A DNA stretch of 15,954 bases, from positions 1-15,954 of the forward strand of contig PAFF01000005.1 of the NCBI GenBank assembly GCA_002704045.1, written 5' to 3'. The notes beneath the pieces were generated by a model that was not told the DNA's origin, ran no database searches, and worked only from the letters and a program-made list of their open reading frames with translations. This DNA is from Fidelibacterota bacterium. Its GTDB lineage: Bacteria; Fidelibacterota; Marinisomatia; SCGC-AAA003-L08; GCA-002704045. The position numbers and the translations under genes are program-made. Below are positions 7,350 to 15,335 of the stretch, piece after piece (the first letter of the stretch is position 1; each line of letters begins with the position of its first letter).

Positions 7350-7869
7350 TACACTTTTTTTTATTATACTCTTATCTTCATTCTTATCTTGTCATAATAA
7401 TACAAAAAATTTAAACATTAAAAATATTCAAGATTACCCAGATAATTTTATTACAAATCCTAAAATTATAATATATAAAAAAAATAAACTATCTCTCGAA
7501 ACAACATCAGATTTACTTATCAAAAATGAGTCTGAAGATACTAAATTAAAAAATAATGTGACTGCAATATTTTATAATGAACTTGGGATTAAAACTTCAG
7601 TTTTAAATTCTGACTCTGCATTTATAAATGAAACAGATAATAGTTTTAACGCATTTGGAAATGTAAAAGTTGTATCTGATAGTGGATTTGTTCTAGTAAC
7701 AAATTCTATTTATTGGGATAGAAGTTACAATAAAGTTATATCTTATGATTCTATTAGATTTACAACAGAAGAAAATGATACATTATATGGACTAGGTTTT
7801 GAATCCGATACGGATTTGTCAAATTGGAAAATATTAAAGCCCAGCGGTGTTACATACAGAATTAAATGA
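7339..7869 (+). CDS. lptC: LptC-like LPS export lipoprotein
   Basis: A 176-residue predicted lipoprotein of the LptC family, which bridges the LptBFG transporter to the periplasmic LPS path. Residues 3-17 are hydrophobic and end in a lipobox-like FLSC with C18 as the lipidation site. FCB-type LptC is lipid-anchored in this way, whereas the proteobacterial protein keeps a membrane helix. The body is beta-strand rich and follows the family order: a VTAIFYNELG strand (LptC/OstA fold), NAFGNVKVVSDSGF, the YWDRSYNKVISYD strand, FTTEENDTLYG, and a final SDTDLSNWKILKPSG. Overlap with kdsC (11 bp) and with lptB (ATGA) supports the assignment. Sequence identity in this family is low, so the call rests on fold pattern plus context. 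A fragment of an LptA/OstA-like protein is the main alternative. Confidence 0.82.
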   Translation: MTNNTLFFIILLSSFLSCHNNTKNLNIKNIQDYPDNFITNPKIIIYKKNKLSLETTSDLLIKNESEDTKLKNNVTAIFYNELGIKTSVLNSDSAFINETDNSFNAFGNVKVVSDSGFVLVTNSIYWDRSYNKVISYDSIRFTTEENDTLYGLGFESDTDLSNWKILKPSGVTYRIK

Positions 7870-8609
7870 TGAGCAATTTTAACAAATTAAAAGCAAAAAA
7901 TATAATTAAAACATATAATAAACGTAGTGTTGTTAATGGTGTTTCACTTGAAGTTAATAGAGGTGAAATTGTTGGTTTATTAGGTCCAAATGGTGCCGGA
8001 AAAACAACTACTTTTTATATGATAACAGGTATGATAAAACCAAATAAAGGTAATATTTTTTTAGACAAAACAAATATTACAAAATTACCAATGTATAAAA
8101 GAGCTTTATGTGGATTAGGTTATTTATCTCAAGAACCTTCCGTTTTTACAAAATTAACCGTTGAAAATAATTTAAAATTAGTTCTTGAGCTTACAAATTT
8201 ATCTAAAGAACAACAATTTGAAAAATTGGAAGAACTGCTTGACGAGTTCTCTATTGATCATATAAGAAATAGTATTGCATATACTTTGTCAGGTGGTGAA
8301 AGAAGGAGAACAGAAATTGCAAGGTCTTTAGTAATGAATCCTGATTTTATATTATTAGATGAACCTTTTGCTGGAGTTGATCCAATTGCTGTAGAGGATA
8401 TTCAAAAAATTGTTGTAAGTCTTAAGAAAAGAGGAATAGGTGTTCTTATCACTGATCATAATGTAAGAGAAACTTTATCAATTACCGACAGATCTTATTT
8501 ACTCTTTGAAGGATCTATACTTAAAGACGGATCAGCTAAAGAATTGATAAATGACAAAGAGGCTAGACGATTGTACCTAGGTGAAAAATTTAAAATGGAT
8601 ATACCTTGA
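7866..8609 (+). CDS. lptB: LPS export ABC transporter ATP-binding protein
   Basis: A 247-residue ATPase that powers extraction of LPS from the inner membrane with LptF and LptG. All ABC motifs are intact: Walker A GPNGAGKTT with K46, the Q-loop YLSQEPSVF, signature LSGGE at 141-145 followed by RRR, Walker B with D165 and E166 in LLDEPFAGVDPIAV, and the switch H198 in ITDHNVRET. The DEPFAGVDPIAV and DHNVRETL stretches are specific to LptB among ABC ATPases. Start choice: ATG at 7866 overlaps the lptC stop as ATGA; a second in-frame ATG at 7869 would give a protein one residue shorter and a TGATG junction. lptF and lptG are not in the window, and no lptA sits between lptC and lptB. Confidence 0.97.
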   Translation: MMSNFNKLKAKNIIKTYNKRSVVNGVSLEVNRGEIVGLLGPNGAGKTTTFYMITGMIKPNKGNIFLDKTNITKLPMYKRALCGLGYLSQEPSVFTKLTVENNLKLVLELTNLSKEQQFEKLEELLDEFSIDHIRNSIAYTLSGGERRRTEIARSLVMNPDFILLDEPFAGVDPIAVEDIQKIVVSLKKRGIGVLITDHNVRETLSITDRSYLLFEGSILKDGSAKELINDKEARRLYLGEKFKMDIP

Positions 8610-9967
8610 TGAAAAGATTAAAACAAGAACAAAGCCTAAATCAAACCTTAACACCCCAACAAATTTTACAAGCTAATCTATTTCAATTAAACTCAGCTAA
8701 TCTTGAACAAAGGATACTAGAAGAATTAGAAAAAAACCCTGCATTAGAATTGTCTGATAATGAATCTTATCTAAATGAAAATCAATCTGACGATGAAAAT
8801 GATGATAAATTTGAATGGGATCAAGATTCTTTAGATAATTTTGACAATTCTTATTCAGATAATTTTAACAAAAAACAATTAAGTGTTAACGATATCCCCA
8901 TAAAAGACGAACTTGATTTTCATGATCAGTTAAAAGAACAATTAAAAGATCTTAATTTATCAATTCAAGAACTTGAAATTGCAGAAGAATTAATTGGTAA
9001 TATAGATGGTGATGGATATTTAACTATAGAAACAATATTGATAGCTGATAGATTAAACATTAATGAATTAATGGTTATTAAAGTTTTAAAAAAGATACAA
9101 AAATTAGATCCACCTGGTATAGGTTCAAGAAATCTCAGAGAATGTTTATTATCTCAAATTGAAAAAAAAGAAATTGATCCAATGGTTTGGGAAATTTTAG
9201 AAAACCATTTTGATGATTTTGCGAATCACAAATATCAAGAAATAATTTCAAATATTAATTGTTCTGAAAGTGATTTAAAAAATGCAATGGATACAATATC
9301 TTCACTAAATCCTAAACCTGGATTAGGATCTGATACTTTAAAAAATCATAATATAATTCCTGATATTATAATTGATAATTCAAATAATAATTGGAACATT
9401 AATATTAATGACAACTTTTTACCTGAATTAACAGTAAGTGTTGGTTATAAAAAAATGCTTGAAAATCAAAAAGAAAAAAAAGTTAAACAATTTATTAAAA
9501 GTAAGATTGAATCTGCATATTGGTTTATTGATGCTCTTAAAAAGCGTCATCAAACCTTATATTTGATTATAGATGCAATAATTAAAAGACAAGAAAGCTT
9601 TTTTAGTGATGGCAAAAAATTAAAACCAATGATTTTAAAAGATGTTGCAAATGATATAAACATGGATATATCTACAATAAGTAGAATGACTAACGGTAAA
9701 TATGTTCAACTCTCATTTGGGATATATGAACTAAAATATTTTTTTTCAGAGGGTATTAAAACAGATTCAGGGGAACTTGTATCAAATAAAACAGTTAAAG
9801 AAATATTAAAAACTATAATTGAGAATGAAGATAAAAAAAATCCCTACGGAGATGAAAAACTTTCTACAATTTTAAATCAAAAAGGATTTAAAATTGCAAG
9901 AAGAACTGTTACAAAATACAGAGAATCTCTTAAAATACCTATTGGTCGATTACGCAAGGAGTTATAA
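8609..9967 (+). CDS. rpoN: RNA polymerase sigma-54 factor
   Basis: A 452-residue sigma-54, the alternative sigma factor that recognises -24/-12 promoters and needs an AAA+ activator. Region I is the Gln/Leu-rich start (LKQEQSLNQTLTPQQILQ, then ILEELEKNPALEL). Region II is a very acidic, Asn-rich linker (about 52-90). The core-binding part includes KLDPPGIGSRNLRECL and LNPKPG. The helix-turn-helix (about 345-380) reads STISRMTNGKYVQ, then GIYELKYFFSEG. The RpoN box ARRTVTKYR lies at 430-438. Start choice: ATG at 8609 overlaps the lptB stop by 1 bp (TGATG); a TTG one codon upstream is possible but unlikely. No enhancer-binding activator is in the window. The lptB-rpoN order is the same as in many Proteobacteria, but hpf and ptsN, which usually follow there, are replaced by hslVU. 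Confidence 0.97.
   Translation: MKRLKQEQSLNQTLTPQQILQANLFQLNSANLEQRILEELEKNPALELSDNESYLNENQSDDENDDKFEWDQDSLDNFDNSYSDNFNKKQLSVNDIPIKDELDFHDQLKEQLKDLNLSIQELEIAEELIGNIDGDGYLTIETILIADRLNINELMVIKVLKKIQKLDPPGIGSRNLRECLLSQIEKKEIDPMVWEILENHFDDFANHKYQEIISNINCSESDLKNAMDTISSLNPKPGLGSDTLKNHNIIPDIIIDNSNNNWNININDNFLPELTVSVGYKKMLENQKEKKVKQFIKSKIESAYWFIDALKKRHQTLYLIIDAIIKRQESFFSDGKKLKPMILKDVANDINMDISTISRMTNGKYVQLSFGIYELKYFFSEGIKTDSGELVSNKTVKEILKTIIENEDKKNPYGDEKLSTILNQKGFKIARRTVTKYRESLKIPIGRLRKEL
9956..9961 (+). promoter_or_regulatory. Shine-Dalgarno site for hslV inside the end of rpoN
   Basis: AAGGAG lies 5 nt before the hslV ATG at 9967 and within the last codons of rpoN. It fixes the hslV start and indicates ordinary anti-SD pairing, which core Bacteroidota mostly lack. 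Confidence 0.75.
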
Positions 9968-10509
9968 TGACAAATACTAAATTTAAATCTACAACAATAC
10001 TTGGAGTTAGAATTGGAGAAAAAGTAGCTTTAGGAGGTGATGGACAAGTAACATTGGGTGATATGCAAATGAAATCAAAAGCTGTAAAAGTTCGAGAATT
10101 TGCAAATGGAAAAGTTTTGGGAGGTTTTGCTGGTGCAGCTGCAGATGCGATGTCTTTATTTGAAAGGTTTGAGGGGAAATTAGATGAATCACATAATAAT
10201 CTTCAAAAAGCAGTTGTAGACATGGCTAAAGATTGGAGAACAGACAAAGTATTGAAAGATCTTGATGCTTTATTAGCAATTATGGATATTAAAAATTCTT
10301 ATATATTATCTGGATCAGGTGATGTAATTGAACCTGATGGACAAATTATTTCGATAGGTAGTGGTTCAGGTTATGCTACAGCTGCAGCACATGCATTTTT
10401 AATGACAGGAATTAAAAATCCAAAAAAAGTTGTTAGTCAATCTTTACATATAACTAGTGAAATTTGTATATATACAAACAGCAAAATAAATATATTGGAG
10501 ATCAAATGA
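9967..10509 (+). CDS. hslV: ATP-dependent protease proteolytic subunit HslV (ClpQ)
   Basis: A 180-residue threonine peptidase forming the double-ring proteolytic core of HslVU, which degrades misfolded and some regulatory proteins in the cytoplasm. After an 8-residue leader (MTNTKFKS) the mature enzyme should begin at T9 in STTILGVR. Using the E. coli frame (offset 8), D25, K36 and K41 correspond to D17, K28 and K33, and the conserved GGDGQVTLG and FAGAAADAMSLFERFEGKL stretches are intact. The C-terminal half keeps LSGSGDVIEPDG and the GSGSGYATAAA helix. Because T9 is not the second residue, self-cleavage instead of simple Met removal is required. The start is set by an AAGGAG site and a 1-bp overlap with rpoN (TAATG). 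The stop overlaps hslU by 4 bp. Confidence 0.97.
   Translation: MTNTKFKSTTILGVRIGEKVALGGDGQVTLGDMQMKSKAVKVREFANGKVLGGFAGAAADAMSLFERFEGKLDESHNNLQKAVVDMAKDWRTDKVLKDLDALLAIMDIKNSYILSGSGDVIEPDGQIISIGSGSGYATAAAHAFLMTGIKNPKKVVSQSLHITSEICIYTNSKINILEIK
10497..10500 (+). promoter_or_regulatory. Shine-Dalgarno site that decides the hslU start
   Basis: GGAG at 10497-10500 sits 5 nt before the ATG at 10506. It supports that start over an in-frame ATG at 10464, which lies deep inside hslV and would add 14 residues not found in the family. Confidence 0.7.
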
Positions 10510-11840
10510 CAAATTTAACACCTAAAAAAATTGTTAAAGAGCTTGATAAATATATTATTGGGCAAACTGAAGCAAAAAAATCTGTAGCAATTGCATTAAG
10601 AAATCGTTGGAGACGTCAACAAACTGATTCAACTATAAAGGATGAAATCATGCCAAATAATATCATTTTAATTGGTAGTACTGGCGTTGGAAAAACTGAA
10701 ATTTCTCGAAGACTAGCTACCCTATCTGGTGCCCCTTTCGTAAAAGTTGAGGCATCAAAATTCACAGAAGTAGGATACGTGGGTAGAGATGTAGAATCCA
10801 TGATTCGTGATTTAATCGAGGTAGTTATTAAACAAATTAAAAGTGAAAAAGAAATACAGGTCAAAGGTAAAGCTTTTGAAATTACCCAAGAAAAAATTTT
10901 AGATCTTCTATTTCCAATTAATGAAAAATTAGATGGTCAACAGGAAACTGTAGATAGGAATGATCGTACTAAAGATAAAATGAGAAAAAAGTTATATAAT
11001 GGTGATTTTGAAGAAAAATTTATTACAATAAAAGCTAAGCAAAATCCACTACCTATGATGCAAGTAATGGGTCCTTTGGGCATGGATGACTTAACTAATA
11101 ATATTCAAGATATGATCAGCGGCCTTGTACCAAAAAAAACAAAATCACAGAAAATAAAAGTAAAAGATGCTAGAGATATTTTGATTCAAGAAGAAGCAGA
11201 AAAATTAATTGATATGGATGAGGTAATAAAAGATGGTTTAACAAGAGCAGAGAATGAAGGAATTATTTTCATTGATGAAATTGATAAAATCGCTGGTGGC
11301 TCTAATGGTAGTGGACCAGATGTATCTAGAGAAGGTGTTCAGAGAGATATTCTTCCTATCATTGAAGGTAGTACAGTAAGTACAAAGTATGGACAAGTTC
11401 ATACACATCATATGCTATTTATTGCTGCTGGTGCATTTCACGTAAGTAAACCATCTGATTTAATTCCTGAATTACAAGGTAGATTTCCAATAAGACAAGA
11501 AATGTCAAATTTAACCAAAAAAGATTTTGTCAAAATTTTAACAAAACCAAAGAATGCACTTATTAAGCAATATCAAGCTTTAATGAATAGTGAGGGAATA
11601 AAATTATCTTTTGATAGTGGTGCAATCAATGAAATTTCAAAAATTGCATATGAAATTAATGATAAAATGGAAAATATAGGAGCAAGAAGACTTCATACTG
11701 TAATGAGTACATTGCTTGAAGATTTGATGTTTGAAGCACCTACACTAAAAAATAAAAAAATTAATATAACAAAATCTTTTGTCAAAAAGACATTAGATGG
11801 AATTATTGGTGATGAAGATTTAAGAAGATATATTTTATAG
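10506..11840 (+). CDS. hslU: ATP-dependent protease ATPase subunit HslU (ClpY)
   Basis: A 444-residue AAA+ unfoldase that feeds substrates into HslV. From the chosen start it reads MTNLTPKKIVKELDKYIIGQ, matching the family N-terminus residue for residue in length. Walker A is GSTGVGKTE with K63 (Ser58 replaces the usual Pro). The pore loop GYVG is at 90-93, and an intermediate (I) domain occupies about 110-235. Walker B is IIFIDEIDK (D257, E258), and the sensor-2 arginine is in GARRLHT (R394). The C-terminus ends DEDLRRYIL, the tail that inserts into HslV pockets to activate it. ATGA overlap with hslV (10506-10509) implies translational coupling, fitting a stoichiometric complex. A 10-bp gap with a Shine-Dalgarno site leads to argF. 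Confidence 0.97.
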   Translation: MTNLTPKKIVKELDKYIIGQTEAKKSVAIALRNRWRRQQTDSTIKDEIMPNNIILIGSTGVGKTEISRRLATLSGAPFVKVEASKFTEVGYVGRDVESMIRDLIEVVIKQIKSEKEIQVKGKAFEITQEKILDLLFPINEKLDGQQETVDRNDRTKDKMRKKLYNGDFEEKFITIKAKQNPLPMMQVMGPLGMDDLTNNIQDMISGLVPKKTKSQKIKVKDARDILIQEEAEKLIDMDEVIKDGLTRAENEGIIFIDEIDKIAGGSNGSGPDVSREGVQRDILPIIEGSTVSTKYGQVHTHHMLFIAAGAFHVSKPSDLIPELQGRFPIRQEMSNLTKKDFVKILTKPKNALIKQYQALMNSEGIKLSFDSGAINEISKIAYEINDKMENIGARRLHTVMSTLLEDLMFEAPTLKNKKINITKSFVKKTLDGIIGDEDLRRYIL

Positions 11841-11846
11841 AAAGGA
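11841..11846 (+). promoter_or_regulatory. Shine-Dalgarno site for argF
   Basis: AAAGGA directly follows the hslU stop and lies 4 nt before the argF ATG at 11851. It fills the whole 10-bp intergenic gap, so no separate promoter fits here. Confidence 0.65.
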
Positions 11847-11850
11847 AAAA

Positions 11851-12789
11851 ATGATAAAAAATTTTTTACACGTTAGTGATTTTTCGAATAATCAAATAAA
11901 TGAAATTTTTGATATAGCTTCATGGATAAAAAATAAATTTTATTCTAATGAAAACTATTTACCTTTTAGAAACAAAACAATGTCAATGATTTTTGCTAAA
12001 CCATCTGCAAGAACAAGAGTTTCATTTGAAACTGGTTTTTATAGATTAGGTGGACACGCTCTTTATTTAGGTCCAAATGATATTGGTATTGGAAAACGAG
12101 AATCTGTATCTGATATTGCAAATGTCTTGAGTAGATTTAACGATATTATTATGGCTAGACTTTTTGATCACAAACATGTTTTAGAATTAGCTGAAAATTC
12201 ATCTGTTCCAGTTATCAATGGACTAACAGATTTTAATCATCCCTGCCAAATTGTTGCTGATATATTTACAATTTTAGAACATCGTAAAACACTCGATGAT
12301 TTAAAAGTAACATATGTAGGTGATGGTAATAATATTGTTCATTCATGGTTTGAATTAGCATCCATAATTCCAATGGAGTTTGTCTGTGCTTGCCCAAAAG
12401 GATTTGAACCCGATCAAAAACTATTAGATCAAGCATTAATGAGTGGTTTATCTAAAATATCAGTTACTAACGATCCAGAATTTGGAGTTAAAGATGCAGA
12501 TGTTATTTACACTGATGTATGGGCCTCAATGGGTCAAAAAGAAGAAGCACTTGAACGTAGAAAAATTTTTGAACCTTATCAAGTAAATAAAAATCTAATT
12601 GATATTGCTTTAGAAAATGTTTTATTTATGCATTGTTTACCAGCAGAACGAGGTGTAGAAGTTACAGATGAAGTTTGTGATTCAAAAAATTCAATAATTT
12701 TTGACCAAGCAGAAAACAGAATGCACGCTCAAAATGCAATAATGTTAAAACTTATGCATAATAAGTATAATGATTTCACAATTTTATAG
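11851..12789 (+). CDS. argF: Ornithine carbamoyltransferase
   Basis: A 312-residue transcarbamylase that joins carbamoyl phosphate and ornithine to give citrulline in arginine synthesis. The carbamoyl-phosphate loop is KPSARTRVSFE (S52, R54, T55, R56). HPCQ is at 130-133, YVGDGNNI opens the ornithine domain, and the ornithine loop reads DVWASMG (222-228). The catalytic H261-C262-LPAERG and VTDEV follow. The SMG loop, with KPS rather than NPS in the phosphate loop, separates it from the N-acetyl- and N-succinylornithine carbamoyltransferases common in Bacteroidota. A catabolic role is possible in principle, but there is no arcA or arcC beside it. It sits after hslU with no other arginine gene in the window, so its expression likely follows the operon. 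Confidence 0.95.
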   Translation: MIKNFLHVSDFSNNQINEIFDIASWIKNKFYSNENYLPFRNKTMSMIFAKPSARTRVSFETGFYRLGGHALYLGPNDIGIGKRESVSDIANVLSRFNDIIMARLFDHKHVLELAENSSVPVINGLTDFNHPCQIVADIFTILEHRKTLDDLKVTYVGDGNNIVHSWFELASIIPMEFVCACPKGFEPDQKLLDQALMSGLSKISVTNDPEFGVKDADVIYTDVWASMGQKEEALERRKIFEPYQVNKNLIDIALENVLFMHCLPAERGVEVTDEVCDSKNSIIFDQAENRMHAQNAIMLKLMHNKYNDFTIL

Positions 12790-12793
12790 GAGG
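12788..12793 (+). promoter_or_regulatory. Consensus Shine-Dalgarno for the TonB receptor
   Basis: AGGAGG overlaps the argF stop codon (TAG 12787-12789) and lies 7 nt before the ATG at 12801. It is the strongest ribosome binding site in the window and predicts efficient translation of the receptor despite its position late in the operon. Confidence 0.8.
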
Positions 12794-12800
12794 AACTATA

Positions 12801-15335
12801 ATGAAAATAAAAATTTTAGTACTTACATTCATAAATTCTTTTTTGCTAGCACACGGCGGACACGATCACAAACATACCCAGGCTATGGGTTCAATTTTTG
12901 GTTCTGTAATTGATTCTTTGTCTAACAAACCTATTGAATATGTATCTATCTCTGTTATGAATAAACAAACTAATGAAATTATATCAGGAAACGTAACTGA
13001 TAATTTTGGAAAATTTATTATTAAAGATATATATCCAGGTAATCACATCGTAAAATTCGAATTTATGGGCTATAATACAAAGATTATTGAAAAAATAGTT
13101 ATTCGCCCTAGAGGAAAGATGAAATGGGATTTAGGTGTGATCAAACTCGAGCAAACATTACTAGAAATGGATGAAGTTACAATTATTGATAAAAAACCTA
13201 TCTTTGAATTTGAAACTGATAAAATGATTTATAATTCATCTGATGATATTGTTGCAGGAAGCGGAACAGCTGAAGATGTTTTAAACAAGGTTCCAATGGT
13301 TACAGTTGACCAAGATGGCGAAGTTTCATTAAGAGGTAATCCGAATGTTAAAATTTTGGTTAATGGCAGACCAAACAGATCAGGTGGTGAGGTTGATAAC
13401 ATACCAGCATCATTAATAGATAAGATTGAAATTATAACATCACCATCTGCAAAATATGATCCAGAAGGAATGGCTGGTATTATAAATATTGTTCTTAAAA
13501 AAGGTCGATTTGAAGGATTAAATGGTAGTATTAAAGTTAATGGAAAACATAATACTTTTAACAGTTTTGATAATATGAATGGAACAACATTTTATGCTAA
13601 TTACAGAACAGATAGATATAATACTTATGGATCTATATCATTTAATAACCGAGCAAGAACACAAAGGGGTTTCAGAGAAGTATACAATGATGGTTGCATT
13701 GATAATAACTGTTATGTTATAGATGATAAGTACTATGATATTGATGGTTATAATTATACTTTTAAAAATAATGGTCTTCGTAGCTCAAATTCATTTAAAA
13801 TTGGTACAGATTACAGTATAACTAAATATTTAACTTTGAATGGTGAACTATCATACAGAACTAAAGCTGGCGATAAAACTATAAAACAATCTTATGAACA
13901 GGATGGAATTTCAAATGAATTATATGAAAAAATTTCAACAGAAGGAGAACAAGATGGTAATTATCATTTAGAAAGTTTTTTTGAAATTATTAAATCAGAT
14001 AAAAACCCTGACAAAGAACTTTATTTTAGTATATCAGGTCATAAGAGTATTGATAATGAATATGAGTCACTTGATTCATATTTAACAACTATTTCAGAGA
14101 CTGAAAATAATTTTGAAACTGATTTCAATTTTAAGTATCCATTAAATGATAAAAGTAAACTTGAATTTGGATATGATGGAAGATTTATGAATACATCAGA
14201 ATTATTAGATTTTGAACTTTATGGTTTAGATGGGATCAATGATTTTTCAATGAAAAGAAATATTCATGGTTTTTTTGGAGAATATCAAGTTAAAATAAAT
14301 GATAAATTTAGTTTAAAACCAAGCCTTCGTGTTGAATTTGTTGATAAAAATATAATATTTGAAATTCAAGATACTACTATTAGTGACCAAGATGAATCCA
14401 CAGTCTCAACCTATGTAAAATTAATTAGAAAAGAAAGTGATGATATTACAAATGTTGAAGAAACAAATATTTTTCCAAATTTCAATTTAACTTATAACAT
14501 TACTGATAAAAAGAGTTTACAGTTTGGAGTTAGCAAACGTATAGAAAGACCTGCTGGAGGGTCACACGGTTCTTGGGGACAATTAAGACCTTTTCCAAGA
14601 AATGTTTATAATGATAGTTTTATTTTTATGGGTAAGCCTAGTCTTGAGCCAGAATTTTCAACACAATATGAAATTAATTATAGAAGTCCTTTGCCAATGG
14701 GTTTCTTTTCCAGCAGCATTTATTTTAGAGATGTCACAAATTCAATTGAGTGGTATAATGATGATGAACTTGACGCAAACGTAGTTACTTTTAGAAATGC
14801 TGAAAAAGCTAAAGATATTGGATTCGAAGCTTTTATGATGATAATGGGACAAACAATTGGAGGCAGTTACAACATTAATGAACTTAATGATTCATCAAAT
14901 GATTTTCAATTAAATGGAAAAAATGAAAGATTATCTACATATATGAGAATTAATTTACCAGAAGAGTATATTAAAATTTTTGGTTTTGAATTTGGTTTTT
15001 ACTATATGAAAATAAAAACTCCTGGTGGGACGTTATTTGGGAGCAAAGGAACCTTGTGGGCAAATACTGGAATTTCAAAATCATTTTTAGATAATCGACT
15101 ATCTCTTTCTTCTAGTATAAATAATATTTTTGATAAGGGTGGCTTTCAAATGTTTGTTTCAGAACCCATTGAAAATGGTATAACACAATTTAATGATGTT
15201 TATTCATCAAGAGGGGGTAGAACGTTTGCTATTAATTTGAAATATAATTTCGGAAAAATGCAGGAAGACAAAAGTAGAAATCGTAATCAAAACTTCGGAG
15301 GTTCTGATGGTGGTGGTATGGATATGGGTTATTAA
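12801..15335 (+). CDS. TonB-dependent receptor / outer-membrane beta-barrel protein with carboxypeptidase-regulatory-like domain
   Basis: An 844-residue outer-membrane protein. Residues 1-17 form a signal peptide; the predicted mature end begins HGGHDHKH, a short His-rich stretch. About 30-116 is a carboxypeptidase-regulatory-like beta-sandwich (GSVIDSLSNKPIEYVSI, then TDNFGKFIIKDI and FMGY). A TonB-box-like segment (MDEVTII, near 122) precedes a plug domain (about 150-235) with LRGNPNVKILVNGRP, IPASLIDKIEII and AGIINIVLKKG. The rest is a barrel of the Bacteroidota OMP family (PF14905-like): RPFPRN, PSLEPEFSTQYEINY, FRNAEKAKDIGFEA, and a last strand near FAINLKYNFG. A Gly/Asn/Met-rich tail of about 25 residues follows, ending GGGMDMGY. 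The substrate cannot be told; the His-rich start hints at metal handling but does not prove it. It lies 11 bp after argF with a consensus ribosome site. Confidence 0.92.
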   Translation: MKIKILVLTFINSFLLAHGGHDHKHTQAMGSIFGSVIDSLSNKPIEYVSISVMNKQTNEIISGNVTDNFGKFIIKDIYPGNHIVKFEFMGYNTKIIEKIVIRPRGKMKWDLGVIKLEQTLLEMDEVTIIDKKPIFEFETDKMIYNSSDDIVAGSGTAEDVLNKVPMVTVDQDGEVSLRGNPNVKILVNGRPNRSGGEVDNIPASLIDKIEIITSPSAKYDPEGMAGIINIVLKKGRFEGLNGSIKVNGKHNTFNSFDNMNGTTFYANYRTDRYNTYGSISFNNRARTQRGFREVYNDGCIDNNCYVIDDKYYDIDGYNYTFKNNGLRSSNSFKIGTDYSITKYLTLNGELSYRTKAGDKTIKQSYEQDGISNELYEKISTEGEQDGNYHLESFFEIIKSDKNPDKELYFSISGHKSIDNEYESLDSYLTTISETENNFETDFNFKYPLNDKSKLEFGYDGRFMNTSELLDFELYGLDGINDFSMKRNIHGFFGEYQVKINDKFSLKPSLRVEFVDKNIIFEIQDTTISDQDESTVSTYVKLIRKESDDITNVEETNIFPNFNLTYNITDKKSLQFGVSKRIERPAGGSHGSWGQLRPFPRNVYNDSFIFMGKPSLEPEFSTQYEINYRSPLPMGFFSSSIYFRDVTNSIEWYNDDELDANVVTFRNAEKAKDIGFEAFMMIMGQTIGGSYNINELNDSSNDFQLNGKNERLSTYMRINLPEEYIKIFGFEFGFYYMKIKTPGGTLFGSKGTLWANTGISKSFLDNRLSLSSSINNIFDKGGFQMFVSEPIENGITQFNDVYSSRGGRTFAINLKYNFGKMQEDKSRNRNQNFGGSDGGGMDMGY

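Noticed and set aside
8606..8608. TTG start for rpoN one codon before the ATG
   Set aside because: The ATG at 8609 directly follows, gives the family-like start and a simple TGATG junction with lptB.
10007..10192. Minus-strand open frame opposite hslV (Leu/His-rich)
   Set aside because: Composition is that of an antisense shadow of a conserved gene; no start signal or homology pattern.
10464..10505. Upstream in-frame ATG for hslU, 14 codons earlier
   Set aside because: It lies well inside hslV, adds residues absent from the family, and has no ribosome site. The ATG at 10506 has GGAG at the right distance and the usual HslU N-terminus.
10616..10864. Minus-strand open frame opposite hslU
   Set aside because: Antisense of the strongly conserved Walker A/pore-loop region; no ribosome site or domain.
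14602..14784. Plus-strand open frame in another frame inside the TonB receptor
   Set aside because: Overlaps the barrel coding sequence fully and is only a frame shadow.
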